From: Apteryx mantelli
Taxonomy: Eukaryota; Chordata; Aves; Apterygiformes; Apterygidae
Assembly: GCF_036417845.1 (NCBI RefSeq)
Contig: NC_089979.1
Location: 2,533,424-2,597,423 of the forward strand
DNA length: 64,000 bases
Reading direction: 5' to 3'
The position numbers and the translations under genes were made by a program. Below, piece by piece: positions 17,701-29,239 of this stretch; position 1 is the first letter of the stretch; each line of letters starts with the position of its first letter. The notes under the pieces are model-generated. The model was not told the origin of the DNA. It worked only from the letters and a program-made list of their open reading frames with translations, and did not search any database.

Positions 17701-18940
17701 CTCACCCAAAACAGAGTCATTCTCACAAAAGAGCTAAGGGAAAAAATCACTCTTTGTAACAGGAGTATAGAGCCTCTGACACATGGCACAGGATTGCTGC
17801 CAATTTTGTCACCAGCACAAGCCAAATTTAAGCTTGTGACCTTAAGGCTGACCTCACCCTGGGCAGCAATATCAGTGCAATCTCTTAGGTCACCTATGCT
17901 GATGTTCAGTTATAGCCTGCCCAGAAATTCAGGGTCCATTTCTAATCACTTCATTTGTTCAAGACAATGTCCTGTGTGGTTGGTTCCCTCATGGAGATTT
18001 ACTGCCAGCAGTATTTTTCCCACCTTGTGTTCCCAGTTACCCATGCCTTGCCCAGAAATGCCCTTTAGAGACTCTCAGGCACAATGGGGATTTTCTCATG
18101 CTGTGTGGGGTGTCTGGTCCTAGAAACATGGCCAGGCAGAGGGCTACACCAAAGCAGACTTGCTAGATGGCACGGGGGTTCCTTTAGCACTCCTCTGGTG
18201 GAGGAGGATCTGGGAAGACTTTAGGTACCAGCAAGTCTCCAGGGCAGAAGGAGGTATGCTGGGGTCCCTCAACTCCCATTTGTGCACCTAGCTATCTCCT
18301 GGGCTTGCTACAACCCACAGTGGTCACCCTTCTGCCTTGGACCCCACAGCTCATCTGCCTTCTCAGCTCCCTGCTGGACTTCTCTTTGGCACTCAGAATG
18401 GAGGAGGAGAACTGGCTTATCAGTTAGCACCCCTTCCCAAAACACACAGTCCAGACAAGCCTCCTGCTCCATGCATTAGTCTCCAAGCTTCCCACAGCAC
18501 TATCTCCACCTCTGAAAGCAACCCGTCAATTAGTATCAGCAGGAATAATGATGTTTGCTAGAACATCATAGCTGCAAAGGGGTTTGAATTTCATGGGGCA
18601 CAGGCCAGTTCCATATGCACCACGGGGGGCCCAAGGATGGGGTTCATCTCTTCTAACTTAAGATATCTATAAAGTGAACATCTGCAACATATCTCAAAGC
18701 TCCAGCTAGTCAATGAAGAGAAATGGCATTTTTAGGGAAATAGACGCTGTATCTTAAAGCAGCCACTGAAAAGCTAGCTTAAATGGAAGATATACATTCT
18801 TCTATACAAAGTCGGGTTTTTCTTATTTTTTTGTATGTCAACAATCTGGCCAGATTTGGGGAAGCCTGCAATACTATTTGAATGGCAGTGCCTCTCACTG
18901 TTCATGCAACATGCATTGCTGTTTGTGAACTACTATGAAA
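14701..18940. other. Intergenic, no gene recognised
   Basis: I see no gene. A T-rich run lies at about 16313-16335 and a poly-A at about 17575-17589. A G-quadruplex motif is listed separately at 17331-17354. The stretch 16475-16740 reads like a conserved non-coding element: balanced composition, several homeodomain-like AATTAG/TAAT cores and no repeat resemblance. I cannot test this. Confidence 0.5.
17331..17354 (+). other. G-quadruplex motif
   Basis: Four G runs of at least four (GGGG-CA-GGGG-T-GGGGGGG-AC-GGGG) are separated by loops of one or two bases, a perfect match to the canonical intramolecular quadruplex pattern with very short loops. It lies in otherwise ordinary intergenic DNA, about 3.2 kb past the ARC poly(A) signal. 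Function is unknown. Confidence 0.8.
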
Positions 18941-18944
18941 GTCT

Positions 18945-19032
18945 TTTGGGGAGCCTCTGTCTACAGGACAAGGTGAGGACATTCCAGTTAACTTGTGAGG
19001 TCCTTTCCATCTCAAACAGTCCTTATGTTACC
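18945..19032 (+). mobile_element. Possible very old CR1 3' remnant
   Basis: TTAACTTGTGAGGTCCTTTC followed by CATCTCAAACAGTCCTTATG resembles the CR1 3'UTR pattern GAGGTCCCTTCCAACCTCA...ATTCTATG, but with many differences. No octamer tail remains. This is tentative. Confidence 0.35.
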
Positions 19033-21340
19033 ACTGATCACCTTTCCTAAATTCACTCCTCAGTCAGCCCACTGATCAAAGATCACCTCAGACACATGAA
19101 TCCCTGAATGGAAATCTGTACCTCTGTCTCCACATCCTGGATGGACTGAGCCAGTCCAGAGGTTGGTATTTCTCCTTACAACCCTTTCATCTGAAGGCTG
19201 CTAAAGATTATTCTGATGAAACACTTCTCCCCATTGATTAGTTCATCATCCTGTGCCCAGTTTACATGAGGAGATGGATAGCATGAATTACCTGACCAGC
19301 ACCAGGGCATAAAAGGAAACTGGTTGTGGACACCTCTGCCCCATGTCTGTTCAGCTGCTGGCAGTGATTCTTCTTGGGTCCCGGCTGAGGTACCATTTCC
19401 ATTGCACGCACCCACCTAACACAGATCATCCTGATGGTATAGATAGGTAACAGGCACAGACCTGAACTATTTGCCAGTGTTCGAAGCAGAGGACAGCGTA
19501 GGGTTTCCCAGGCCAGCACCTCAGTCACTGCTCTGTGCTTTCACTGCTCAGCTACCAGTTTCCTCTGCAGTCACTATGGCCTCATTTCTCACTGCCATTT
19601 AAGGCTCCTGAATATGCTTGTAACCGAGTAGAAACTAGGCCCTAATTTGCCCTGTTCTAAAGTCCCTTATTTCTAAGGCCTCCACTGCACAAAGACTTTC
19701 AGGAAGGCAAATTCAATGTGAGTCAAGGCATGACTGCAGAGGAAATTACGGAAATTACTTGGAAGACATTAAGCCTCGTAGCTTCAATCTTCTTCAAAAT
19801 TAAGGTGGCCTTAATGCAGTGTGGCTGACTCCCCTTTAACTTGATCAGAGAGGCATCTCTGGAAGTAAATTAGCCTCATCTGAATTAATGCCTACTTTGA
19901 TCCTCGTTAGGTTTGTCCACACAAAGCATTTAGTCCACGGGTCTCAGTCACAGGCAGTGGCATTTAGACCCATTAAGAAGTGGATGCCTCCTCATTCGGA
20001 AGAGATGATTCCACAGATGAGACGGGGGGATGGACTTTGTGCATACATCTCTAGGCTATCCTAACAGAATATAAAATGGAAGCATTTAAACCTTATTTTT
20101 GGAGAAAGGAGAGCCATCACTCTCCTTCCTATGTAGATGGCTTCTTGTTCTTTTTCTGTCAAAGAGGGTGTCAAGGGGACTGGAGGGCTGGAAATTTGCA
20201 CAGCAGCTGCTGAGCAAACAGGCTTTCAAGCCCATTAGCTCATCATGGTGCCTGATACACAGGAAGGCCTTGCTAAGGCCAGGGAGCTAGGGTCTCCTAT
20301 CGCATAATTTGTGAATAGGGAAAGCAGGTTCCTATAATTGCTCTGATATGTCCAGTGATGAGCATCACTGTAGGGCTCTGCTGGAAATATTTAGGTAGAA
20401 CTGGCTATTAAAATCACAACTAGTTCCTGAACATTTTGCTAAAACCTGCCACCAGCAAGCTCTACTCGCTGACACGATTGCTCCTCTCCTGGGGACAACA
20501 CTTCAGTGCAGAGAGAGAGGCCCTCCTCTTTTCCTCTTTCCCACTGCTGCTCAAAGCCATGAGTGCCTCTCTGTGCCAAGCGCACTCAAATCTTCCCAGG
20601 TCCTGCTTTGCACGTGGCATCAAGTGCATCATATTCATTACAAATGTTGTAGAAAGTCAACCTTAGATCAACAAGCACACATAGACCAAAGAATGAAGAT
20701 CAAGGAAAAGTTGTATGCTACAGGCTTTTCATATGAGACAAGGTATTTGACTAGCTAATACATGTCATTTTCTAGAATATGTCCCCAAAATTTATTAGAA
20801 CCATGCAAAACCCACCTTTTTTCTAGGAATTTTCAGGGGGTTTTTTTGTAGTTGTTAGTTTAAATCAAACTGGATGTCATATGGGTCCCTTCAACATCTC
20901 CATTGCACCTCCCTTCATGAACAGAAATGGCTGGCCAAAGAGGAAGCTGCCAAGGGTCTATGTAGAATGGGGGGACGTGGGTGCAGCCTGATGTTGCCTG
21001 GAGCCACCCACAAGAAAATTGGGATGTTTGTCATTTTTATCAGTAGAAATCACTGTCTGGCAAGCCTTCTAGCAAGAAAGAGGTGCTTTGCTGGCTAAGA
21101 ACGTGCAGTATAGAAGCAGAGAAGGCAAACAGAAACAATCTGCCTGGTAAAACTGTTTTTCCTCATTTTACCCACCCCTCTTAACCAGAGCTATCTCTTC
21201 AGAGACTGGATGTACTTGGGGCTGGATGGCCAAAACCAGCATCACACTGGGGTGATGAGCCCGGGAGTTGGTCCCATTCACCATCCAAGAGGTGGCTCCA
21301 CTCTCTGGGCCCAATCCATCCCACACTCTGCACCGTATTC
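19033..21340. other. Intergenic, no gene recognised
   Basis: I see no gene, RNA gene or clear repeat in this interval. All open frames are short and none resembles a known protein. Confidence 0.5.
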
Positions 21341-21420
21341 AGAAAAAAAAAAAGAAAAAAGAAAAAAGAAAAAAGAAAAAAAAGGGACTGTATTCAGAAA
21401 AAAACAAAACAAAAAAAAAA
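21341..21420. repeat. A-rich (GAAAAAA)n repeat with duplicated flank
   Basis: Repeated GAAAAA(A) units run from 21341 to about 21383 and are followed by a second A/C-rich run. TATTCAGAAAAAA occurs just before each run (about 21336 and 21390), so the unit looks locally duplicated, most likely by replication slippage. Confidence 0.85.
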
Positions 21421-24400
21421 CCCAAACCCAGGAACTTGTCTGGCCCTTTCTACTCTGCCACTGCTTTAGGAGACTACCTCTTTCTGCTTTCATGGAAAAA
21501 CCTTCCAAAACCACCCACGACTCATTAAGTCACTGCTTAATCTGGATTCCACCTCAATTCAGAGCATAAAAAAAAATCAAGCGCCTTTGTTTTCTCCTCC
21601 TACTCAAACTTTTCTCTAATAATCAGACTGCAAACTAGCCATTTGTCTGCAGTTTTATCTGGTTCCTGAAACAAGACAGGTTCACATACTCCAAAGCAGT
21701 CAAGCCAGCATCTTTTCCATGGCATGAAAAAAACTTAAAATAATAGTAATTTAAAAAACAAATAAAATAAGAACCCCCTGAAAAGCTCAGCATCCTGCCG
21801 TGAGAGACTTTAATAAACATTCAGAGAATGCTTCTATGATGCTGAGGTTTTACCTTTCAGAAGGTAGAAGGTGCCAATCAGGATTTTTTGCTGCTGGAAG
21901 CAGGGTCCAAGTCTCTATGGAAACAAGACAGAGGTGACGGTGCCTATGGAGAGGCATTCTGCGTAGATTCCCATCCTGACAGTTTACATTTGCACAAGAT
22001 ATTATCCTCACCTGAGTTCTAGAAAAGACAAAAAGTGCTTGAGCTTCCCTAGATTACAGAGCCTGCTGCCGTTGTCTTGTCCCATCCTGTCCCATTCCCC
22101 TCTGCCCCACCTCCTTCTCTCCCCTCTAGACTCAGTCAAGGAACTGTACTGACCGGTTTTACTTATTTACCCTCTTACTAGAAATGATTAAATTATTGAT
22201 ACAGGTGTAAAATGGATCTAATGACTTTCCCTTCATAGACGATGTCAGCGGATGAAGAGGATTTGTAGCTTCCCAGGATGGATTTACAAGGGGGGACACA
22301 AGCAGAGGGGATGCTCTAGGAGTAGACACTGCATTAGGGTCTCTCGTGCAGCACACCTATTTGGAGGGACAGCACAATAAAGAAGTCTCCCTGCCACAAG
22401 AAACTTCACATCATGGCTGTTTCCAGCCACGATTTCTCTGAAATAAGGCCCCAAATTTACCTATTGGGCAATGGATGTCAAGACCCTGCAGGATCTCATC
22501 CTGAGCATCCCTCAGAAGAGCACTCCTCTTGCAGCTCCTTCTCTGCTGCTTTGCTTCTGTTGCCATCAACCAGCCAGGAAACAAAGTCTCCAGAGCTGCT
22601 CTGTGTGTGGGTGGTTTCCCTTCCTCTTTTGTCTCTCAGTTGCTTGCTTCTTGGGCAAGGGAAGAAGACAAGTCTGTGGTTTTCTAGGCATCCTGACCGG
22701 ACCTGAGGAACTGAAGGGATGAATTTGCCACTGGAAGAAATCCAGGAGTTGTTCTATGTCTCCCACTGAGGAGTCTGGGATTCGAACCGGAGTTTGGTTG
22801 TGCATGAGATTGAAAGATTAGAGATGTGTCCTCAAATTACAAATGAGAAAGCTCCCACACTGTAGCAGCAGTAAATATGTGTGTGTGTGGGGAGATTGTG
22901 GCGTGCCAGAGGGATACGAAGGGGGCATAGTGAAGGGCCAGGCATCAGACAGATCTTTCAGATCTGTGAGGTTCAGTTTGACTCCTTCCCTGTTGGTACA
23001 ACTGTCTTAGGGACTGTGCTTTGAACAGAGTCACGACAGTGGTCCAGTCCTTTTTCTTCATATTGATTTTACTCATCCATTAAACACACTTTCTGCACTA
23101 GGACTTTCTCATCATACATCATCCTTTCTTGTCCTGTTCTGTCCTCCCACCAATCAGGCATATTTTTCCACCCAGTAATGTCCTCCTTTGGCTTTTATCA
23201 ACTTCTCAACTCAGTGAGACCTGTTCTAGGTCTCCTCAATAGGTCATCAGCCATACACAGCAGCTGCCATGGGACTGTAGCTTGTGTCCAGAAGGTTTGG
23301 CAGCATCAGCTCAGGTTTTGGAGAATAGCTGTCCAAACCCTGCAAGCAAATCCCTCTGTGGCAATAGTTAACAAACCTTGGAAAAACCTCTAGAAGAAAA
23401 ATGGACCTCAGAGAATAAGCTACTCCTTGTCTAAGACTGAATCTCACTGAGTGGTATTATGTCATTGCAGAGGACCACCACTAAAGAAACTTCCCCAGCT
23501 TCTGGCTGCATCTGTTCTCCGCATAAATCAAAAGTAGGTTTTTGGTTTTTTTCATTATCTTCTCTGAAACTCTTTTTCTGATCACTGAAGCTGATTTTTC
23601 AACAGTTAAGTTTTCAAATGAGGAGGTTGGAAGATTTCTAATAGGGGTGAGTTCAAACGGTCACTAGGGAATTATCCATACCCCAGGACACTTAAAATAA
23701 TATGCAGTCTAACTTATTGCTCAGGCAGGACACTGCTGGGAGTGAAAGGGACATGAATGGGTTGAAGAGGTAATCAGATCTGAGTGCTTCCATGGATGCT
23801 GTTGCTAGAGAGACTGCTTCCTTGGCATCTCTATATCGTGAGTACTCCCCTACCATTAACTTCTTTAGAAATTAGGCTCTCCAATACTAAGTGATGAGGA
23901 GAAAGAAAGATAGAATTAGAATTTAAAAGGGAAAATACCCACATAGACTCCAGCAAGCAAACAAACTAAAAGCTCTTTTTCAGGTACTTTTGATTAAGCA
24001 GCATTTTCCACACCAGCACTATTGTCATGTGATGGAGCCACTGAGACAAGCTGCAGAGTGAGGAAGACACAGAGAGATGTGGAACCACCCTCTGCCCAAC
24101 CACCCTCTGCCTTTCTCCTGCATGCAATAAAAATACAGGACAGTAGTGGGGCCTCTCTGCATCCAGGGCGAGTCCATGCCTACTCTTCACAGCAAGATAT
24201 TTCAGCCCTGATCTACTCTGGGGACTAGGGAGGAGGAAAGGTTAGGGTTAGGATTCTGTTCCAGAGCCCCATACACATCAATAGAAAGATTCCCATTGAG
24301 TGAAACAGGCTTTGAGTCAAGGCTCTGCTCCTTCATACCTCTAATAAAGAGGTGAGTACATATGCTATGGAAGCTGGACTGAGTATACCAGCTCAGGACT

Positions 24401-27400
24401 TAGTATAAATGCAGGACATGTATGGCTATGCCATCTGTAAGAGATGCAGGAGCATGACTGTAAAGAATTTAGGAATTCAAAACCTGAAAGTGAACTTCAA
24501 GGGGCTTTCAGACCTTAGGCAACCTATAGCTGTAAAAAGTCTTCCCATTACGTCCTTGCAGCCCCAGTGCAAACAGGTGAGCTTGGAAACTTGAATGAGA
24601 AGGTTCATCTTTTTTTTTTTTTTAAAAGAACGACTTTGCCATGATGAAAACTAAAAATTGCAATGGCATGGGAGGACAGAATATTGATTCTGGGACTCAG
24701 TAGGATCCTAGGAAGGATTCAGTCCTCTATCAAAGATTTCACAAAAATCTTTCTGCAGTCATTTGGAGACTGTCTCTGCTCTTCACCTGTTAGTAGCCCT
24801 TAGGTCAGCTCAAGAGTTTTCTGGAAAAGCAGCTGTTCTGGATACCGGTTTGTTCCCCAGATAACATGTTGGACTTTTTAAATTGTCTCTAACAAACGTC
24901 CAAAGTCACGCTTAGAAGAGAGCGTTCTGGAGTCTCTAATGTCTGCATATATCATTTCTTTGGCTCTGGCTTTTTCAAGCGAAAACAACATACTGCTCCA
25001 CATCTTCAGCTTGCCTGGGTTCCCAGATTTATTAAAACACATCCAGTCTTTTACCTGTAATTCCCAGCAATAGTGGCCTAATTTGCCTTTGCCCTTGTTT
25101 TGTAATAACATAGTAGAAGAATTTTGCCATTATTTCCCTGTCTTTATCCCTTATTATTAATGCTGTCATGATGACTCAGTTCTGGACAAGGATTTTTGTC
25201 TGAAAAGCCTGGGTTTGCCACCAGTCCCTGAACTGCTGAGCTGCCTGTTTGTTCTGATGTGAGATGCTGGTTTTTGACCAGTTAATCAGACTCCTATTCT
25301 GGTGTGGATCACACTGTTTCCTGAGCTGGGAAAATGACATGAGAGGACTCCGCATTTACTGGCTGTTCATGAACTATTTACAGTGAGGCTGAAAACACTG
25401 TTTGTATTCAAATCATGAGCACACAGACTGACAATCTGGTGTCTCCTTCAAACCCTTCTCACCCTCAACCTGCTCTCCTCAAGTCAGGTGTTCCAGAGTG
25501 GAGGAAAAAAAAAAAAAAAAAGCTTAAAAGTGACACATTTACCCTATAACAAATGTATGCATCTCAGAGAACCATCATGCTCAGTAGTCTAAGCACAAAC
25601 TTAAAACCAACTTTTTTGGCCTTCATTGCAATGACGGCCAAGAAAATAAGCAAAGGATAGGCAAAAGGTGGTGCAGGATGAATTAGGACTTTCCATTTCT
25701 CTTGAGAATTTGCCTTGACTGAATTTGCTTTGATTGCCAGTGGGTAACCAGGGCAAGCCCCTCTGAACTCAATCTCACAGCAGGGCACCTTGGTCTTGTG
25801 CAGGACAGCAGGATGTTTATGTTTCCTTAGATATATACGTTTTTAGTAGCGTAGGAGGGGAGGGGAATGCCGGACAATGTCTCCTATATCTGACATCCTT
25901 AAGATGTGGACCTCAAGCCTCAGTGATCTGTTGGAAAGGGGGACTCCAAGAATGGTTTATAGGCAGGAGATACAGTGCCAGTCAGTAGGACACCTCTATT
26001 TCTGTAGGCCTCCAAGCACAGCTGTAATACATGTAATGATGTCTGGCTTTTTTATAGCATTCCTGTAACAGAAAATATCGTACTTCATGTACTTTCAGTG
26101 GGTACAAGGTTTTGTTAGAGGTCTGGGTTCTCAGCTGGTGAAGAGGTCACAGTTCAAGTCCAACAGTTATACATGGTAGGTGGAAGCCCCAAAATAAGAG
26201 AGAATCTGTGGTGTTGCACCACGAATACATAATATCAAGGCTATGTGGGACTGCGAAACGGAAGGTGATTGCATGCATCTCATTCACAGTTTGTGAGATT
26301 GCGTCTCCAGTGAGAACAGAGTTGTTGTCATTGCCTGACAAAAAACAATATGTTCAGGGCTGCAATGTGACGAAGGCACAATTTTGGCAAGAATTAAGAA
26401 TTTCCTAGGATAGTCTGAAACTCTCCGCCGTGGCACTTTAACGTAGACCAGCCCAAGTCTCCTGCCTAGAGTTTTATGGAAGTTTTATGGAGTTTTATAG
26501 ACTACTAATAAAATCTTCCTGAATAGCGTCTCAGGATGTAGTCTTCCCGTTTTGTCTCTGAGGCATTCTTTGCTGTAGGGGCCTTTTATTTGTCTGCTTC
26601 TTTGAAGCTCACCGTCTGCTGTCTGTTCCCATCTCGCTCTGCTCTCTCTGCCTGACATATGCGAAGCTTGAATACTTTCCCTCGCAGATACTGCCTGCTT
26701 ACTGCAGTCTTTAAAAATAAATCAAGCCAGACAATAGCCGTGATTAATGGCCTCACATAAAAGCAGAGCATCAGTCAATAATCTATTACCCAGCTTGGCT
26801 GTGGTATCCAACACCGTGGCTGAGTCCCCCCCTTGCTGTTTCCCTTTCCTTTTTTTCCTGTGTGGTCTTTCCCTTTTTTTCTTTCTCAGATGGATCCAGC
26901 AGTTCACTGTTACTCTGTGAAATGGTTCCCTCCTCCCTCTGGGACAGATGGAGCTTATCAAAATGATAAAGGGGAAAACAGACTATTAGTTCAGCTCTGT
27001 TAATGAAAAAAACCATCTCTGGACTTATTTGGGTATGGTCATGTGGAACAGGGCCAGCAGGAGAGAAATAGGGGAGACCAGGATGCTCTTTCTGAGGGGG
27101 GCAGGAGGTTTTACCCCACTCCTAGAAAATGTTACTGCTGTCCCTGTCCCCTTCAGAGCTGTTCGCCAAACAAAATGACTCTCTGAGAGGCTGAAGCCCA
27201 TCAGTAAAAGCCCCATGGATACTCTCAAGTTGGACATGTCCTAGCACAGAGCCTCAGAGCAGTAGCAACAGACAATAAAGGTCTTCACCTGACAACCTTT
27301 GATATCACTGGGCCAAGGACCAGGCCTAGTATTTCTTGGTTGTCTCCTAATTTTGCCTTGCTCTCAGCTGCACAGGAGGAAGAGCAGTGTAGGAGCAGAA

Positions 27401-27734
27401 GGATCTCCTCTCTGCTGCAGAGGGAACAGGCCAAATCTTCCAGGTCCACAATCTACCTTTGTGTGAATAGACAAAGGTAGGAGAGGAAGAGAAAGGAGTT
27501 CTAAGCAGGAACCAACTCTAAAACAGGATTTCTCTCATCCAACTACAGCTGCTGAAAAGCTGAGAGAGAGAACTTGATACCTTTCCAAAGTCAATGCATC
27601 CTGTGTACCTTAGACAATAACGTGAGATGGACAAATAGTCCTTTGGAGATGTTCTTCTATGAGCATGCATATGGGCTTTTGGACCAGGAGCTGAATAGGG
27701 AACCTTAAAGGGTTGCCTTCTTTGAGAGCTCTAC
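21421..27734. other. Intergenic, no gene recognised
   Basis: I see no gene. There are a T run at about 24610-24623 and a poly-A at about 25505-25521. A threefold imperfect AGTTTTATGG repeat lies at about 26468-26500. A short GGTTAGGGTTAGG at about 24240-24252 is too short to be called a telomeric repeat. A small MIR-like patch at 22760-22797 is listed separately. Confidence 0.5.
22760..22797 (-). mobile_element. Possible MIR-like SINE fragment containing a B box
   Basis: Read on the minus strand, GGTTCGAATCC (22778-22788) is a perfect RNA polymerase III B box, and its neighbourhood resembles the tRNA-related head of MIR. The paired T-arm of a real tRNA does not form and no A box is visible, so it is not a tRNA gene. 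The short length makes this tentative. Confidence 0.35.
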
Positions 27735-27815
27735 TGCTGTGCTGCTCTGTGACCTTGGGTAAATCACTTCATTCCCTGGCTCTCAATTTCTTCTCTTCAT
27801 CTTGTCTACTGTGAT
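27735..27815 (+). mobile_element. MIR-like (CORE-SINE) remnant
   Basis: GCTCTGTGACCTTGGGTAAA followed by TCACTTCATTCCCTGGCTCTCAATTTC closely follows the MIR pattern (GTGTGACCTTGGGCAAGTCACTTAACCTC...CTCAGTTTC). MIR is an ancient tRNA-derived SINE that predates the bird-mammal split, so recognisable copies in birds are old and sometimes retained as regulatory sequence. The ends are not clear. Confidence 0.6.
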
Positions 27816-29218
27816 GGCTTTTTTTAGGGCAAAGATGTTCTTTTCATTGTATATTAGTCAATCCAACAAAGCCCTGATTTTCTGTCAGGCTTTGGAATGG
27901 TACTGCAATTAAAATAAGAGCAAGGCCATACCAGTCCGTAAATGGAATGGAATCACAGAGGACAGAGACAGCTGATTTTTTTTTTATAGCTCACCCAGTC
28001 TAGGGACTCTCTCCTGAGGTTGTCAATTGTAGAGTTAATTTTGCAAGTGCATATTTTCTCTGGACTGTCATCCATGCAACACTAGTCTGCTGTTTCTTCA
28101 GGGAAAAACAAAAGAAAAGCCCTTGCTGTAAAAAGCAACAAAGAGGAGGATGTTTGTTGTCCTTGAATATGACCCAGAATCATTCAACTTCACTCCTAGA
28201 GTAGGCTTTTTTTAGTGCAGCCTTATCCACTAGTACCTTGTTCAAAGCAATAATTGCCCATCTGAGGTTCAAAAGAGAAAGCATTAGGTCCTTGACTGAA
28301 CTTGTATTACTTTTGTTGCTTCTCACCAACAAAACATGATGGTATGAAAAGTCAAAAAGGCAAAAAGGCAAAAAAAAAAAAGAAAAGAAAAAAAGAGCCT
28401 TAGACTTCTTAGAGATGACTACAGAGGTTACCCAGAAGCAGCAAAGAGACCTTCTAGTGATTAGACAGCTGTGAGCTGTCAGAAGCCAAGCAGACCTCAA
28501 TAGACAAAACTTAAAGAGCTGCTATTGTTTTTTAAAATGATTTGGAAGGGGGAGGAGAAAAGAGATTGGAAAATGTGCCTGTCTTAACTCACTTTCCCAC
28601 TCCTCCCCTCTGAAGAACAATAAAATTGCAACACAAACATATACGGCAACCTAGCTGTACCTGATTCTGACTGCACATCTGGATTAAGACAGAAGTCTGC
28701 CGATTTTTTATATTGTGCCTTGTTAAGCCAGGGTAGCCATGCTGAGCTGGATATCAGCGTGGCTAATGCAGCACCAAAGCGACCCTGTTTTGCAAGGGGC
28801 ATTTCAGCGTACAGAGTGGGCAAAAGGAGGAACATGGGCACTCTGAAACGAAGCAGTGCCTGGAAGGTGCAAATTTGTCCGTTGTTACCCGGCGTGTTCT
28901 TTATGGCTCAATCCTAAAGCGAAATTGAGTTAGGCAGTCCTAGCCTGCCCTTCACGAGTTTCACATAGTGTTATATATATATTCACTTTCAGCTCTAGGA
29001 GACTTGTTTCCACCCACCAGACTATGGCTAGTCAATTAAACGCTAGCCTGTGCGGAGCCCGGTCTCCGAATGAGCTCAGAGGTGCATGGCAGAAGGTCAT
29101 TCACGGTGCAGAGTGAAAAGGCACTTAACCTTGAACCAAAATGTTTTGAAAATGATTGAAATTCATGCATATGAAATTGATTCCAATTTTTTTCAAGGCT
29201 GGTATAAATCGCAGAGAA
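27816..29218. other. Intergenic, no gene recognised
   Basis: I see no gene. There is an A-rich patch with duplicated GGCAAAAA at about 28358-28396 and a short AT repeat at about 28971-28982. Confidence 0.5.
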
Positions 29219-29239
29219 TTTTTTTTTTTTTTTTTTTTT
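29219..29239. repeat. Poly-T tract (21 bp)
   Basis: This is an uninterrupted T run, which read on the minus strand is a poly-A. I find no recognisable retroposed gene next to it. Confidence 0.9.

Noticed and set aside
22760..22810. tRNA gene on the minus strand (perfect B box GGTTCGAATCC)
   Set aside because: The T stem does not pair beyond two base pairs and no A box or acceptor stem is found. A MIR-like fragment explains it better.
24238..24255. Telomere-like GGTTAGGGTTAGG
   Set aside because: Only two units; expected by chance and with no further array.
26130..26185. Possible tRNA-like or SINE head (CTCAGCTGGTGAAGAGGTCAC, then AGTTCAAGTCC)
   Set aside because: Both boxes deviate from consensus and no stems form.
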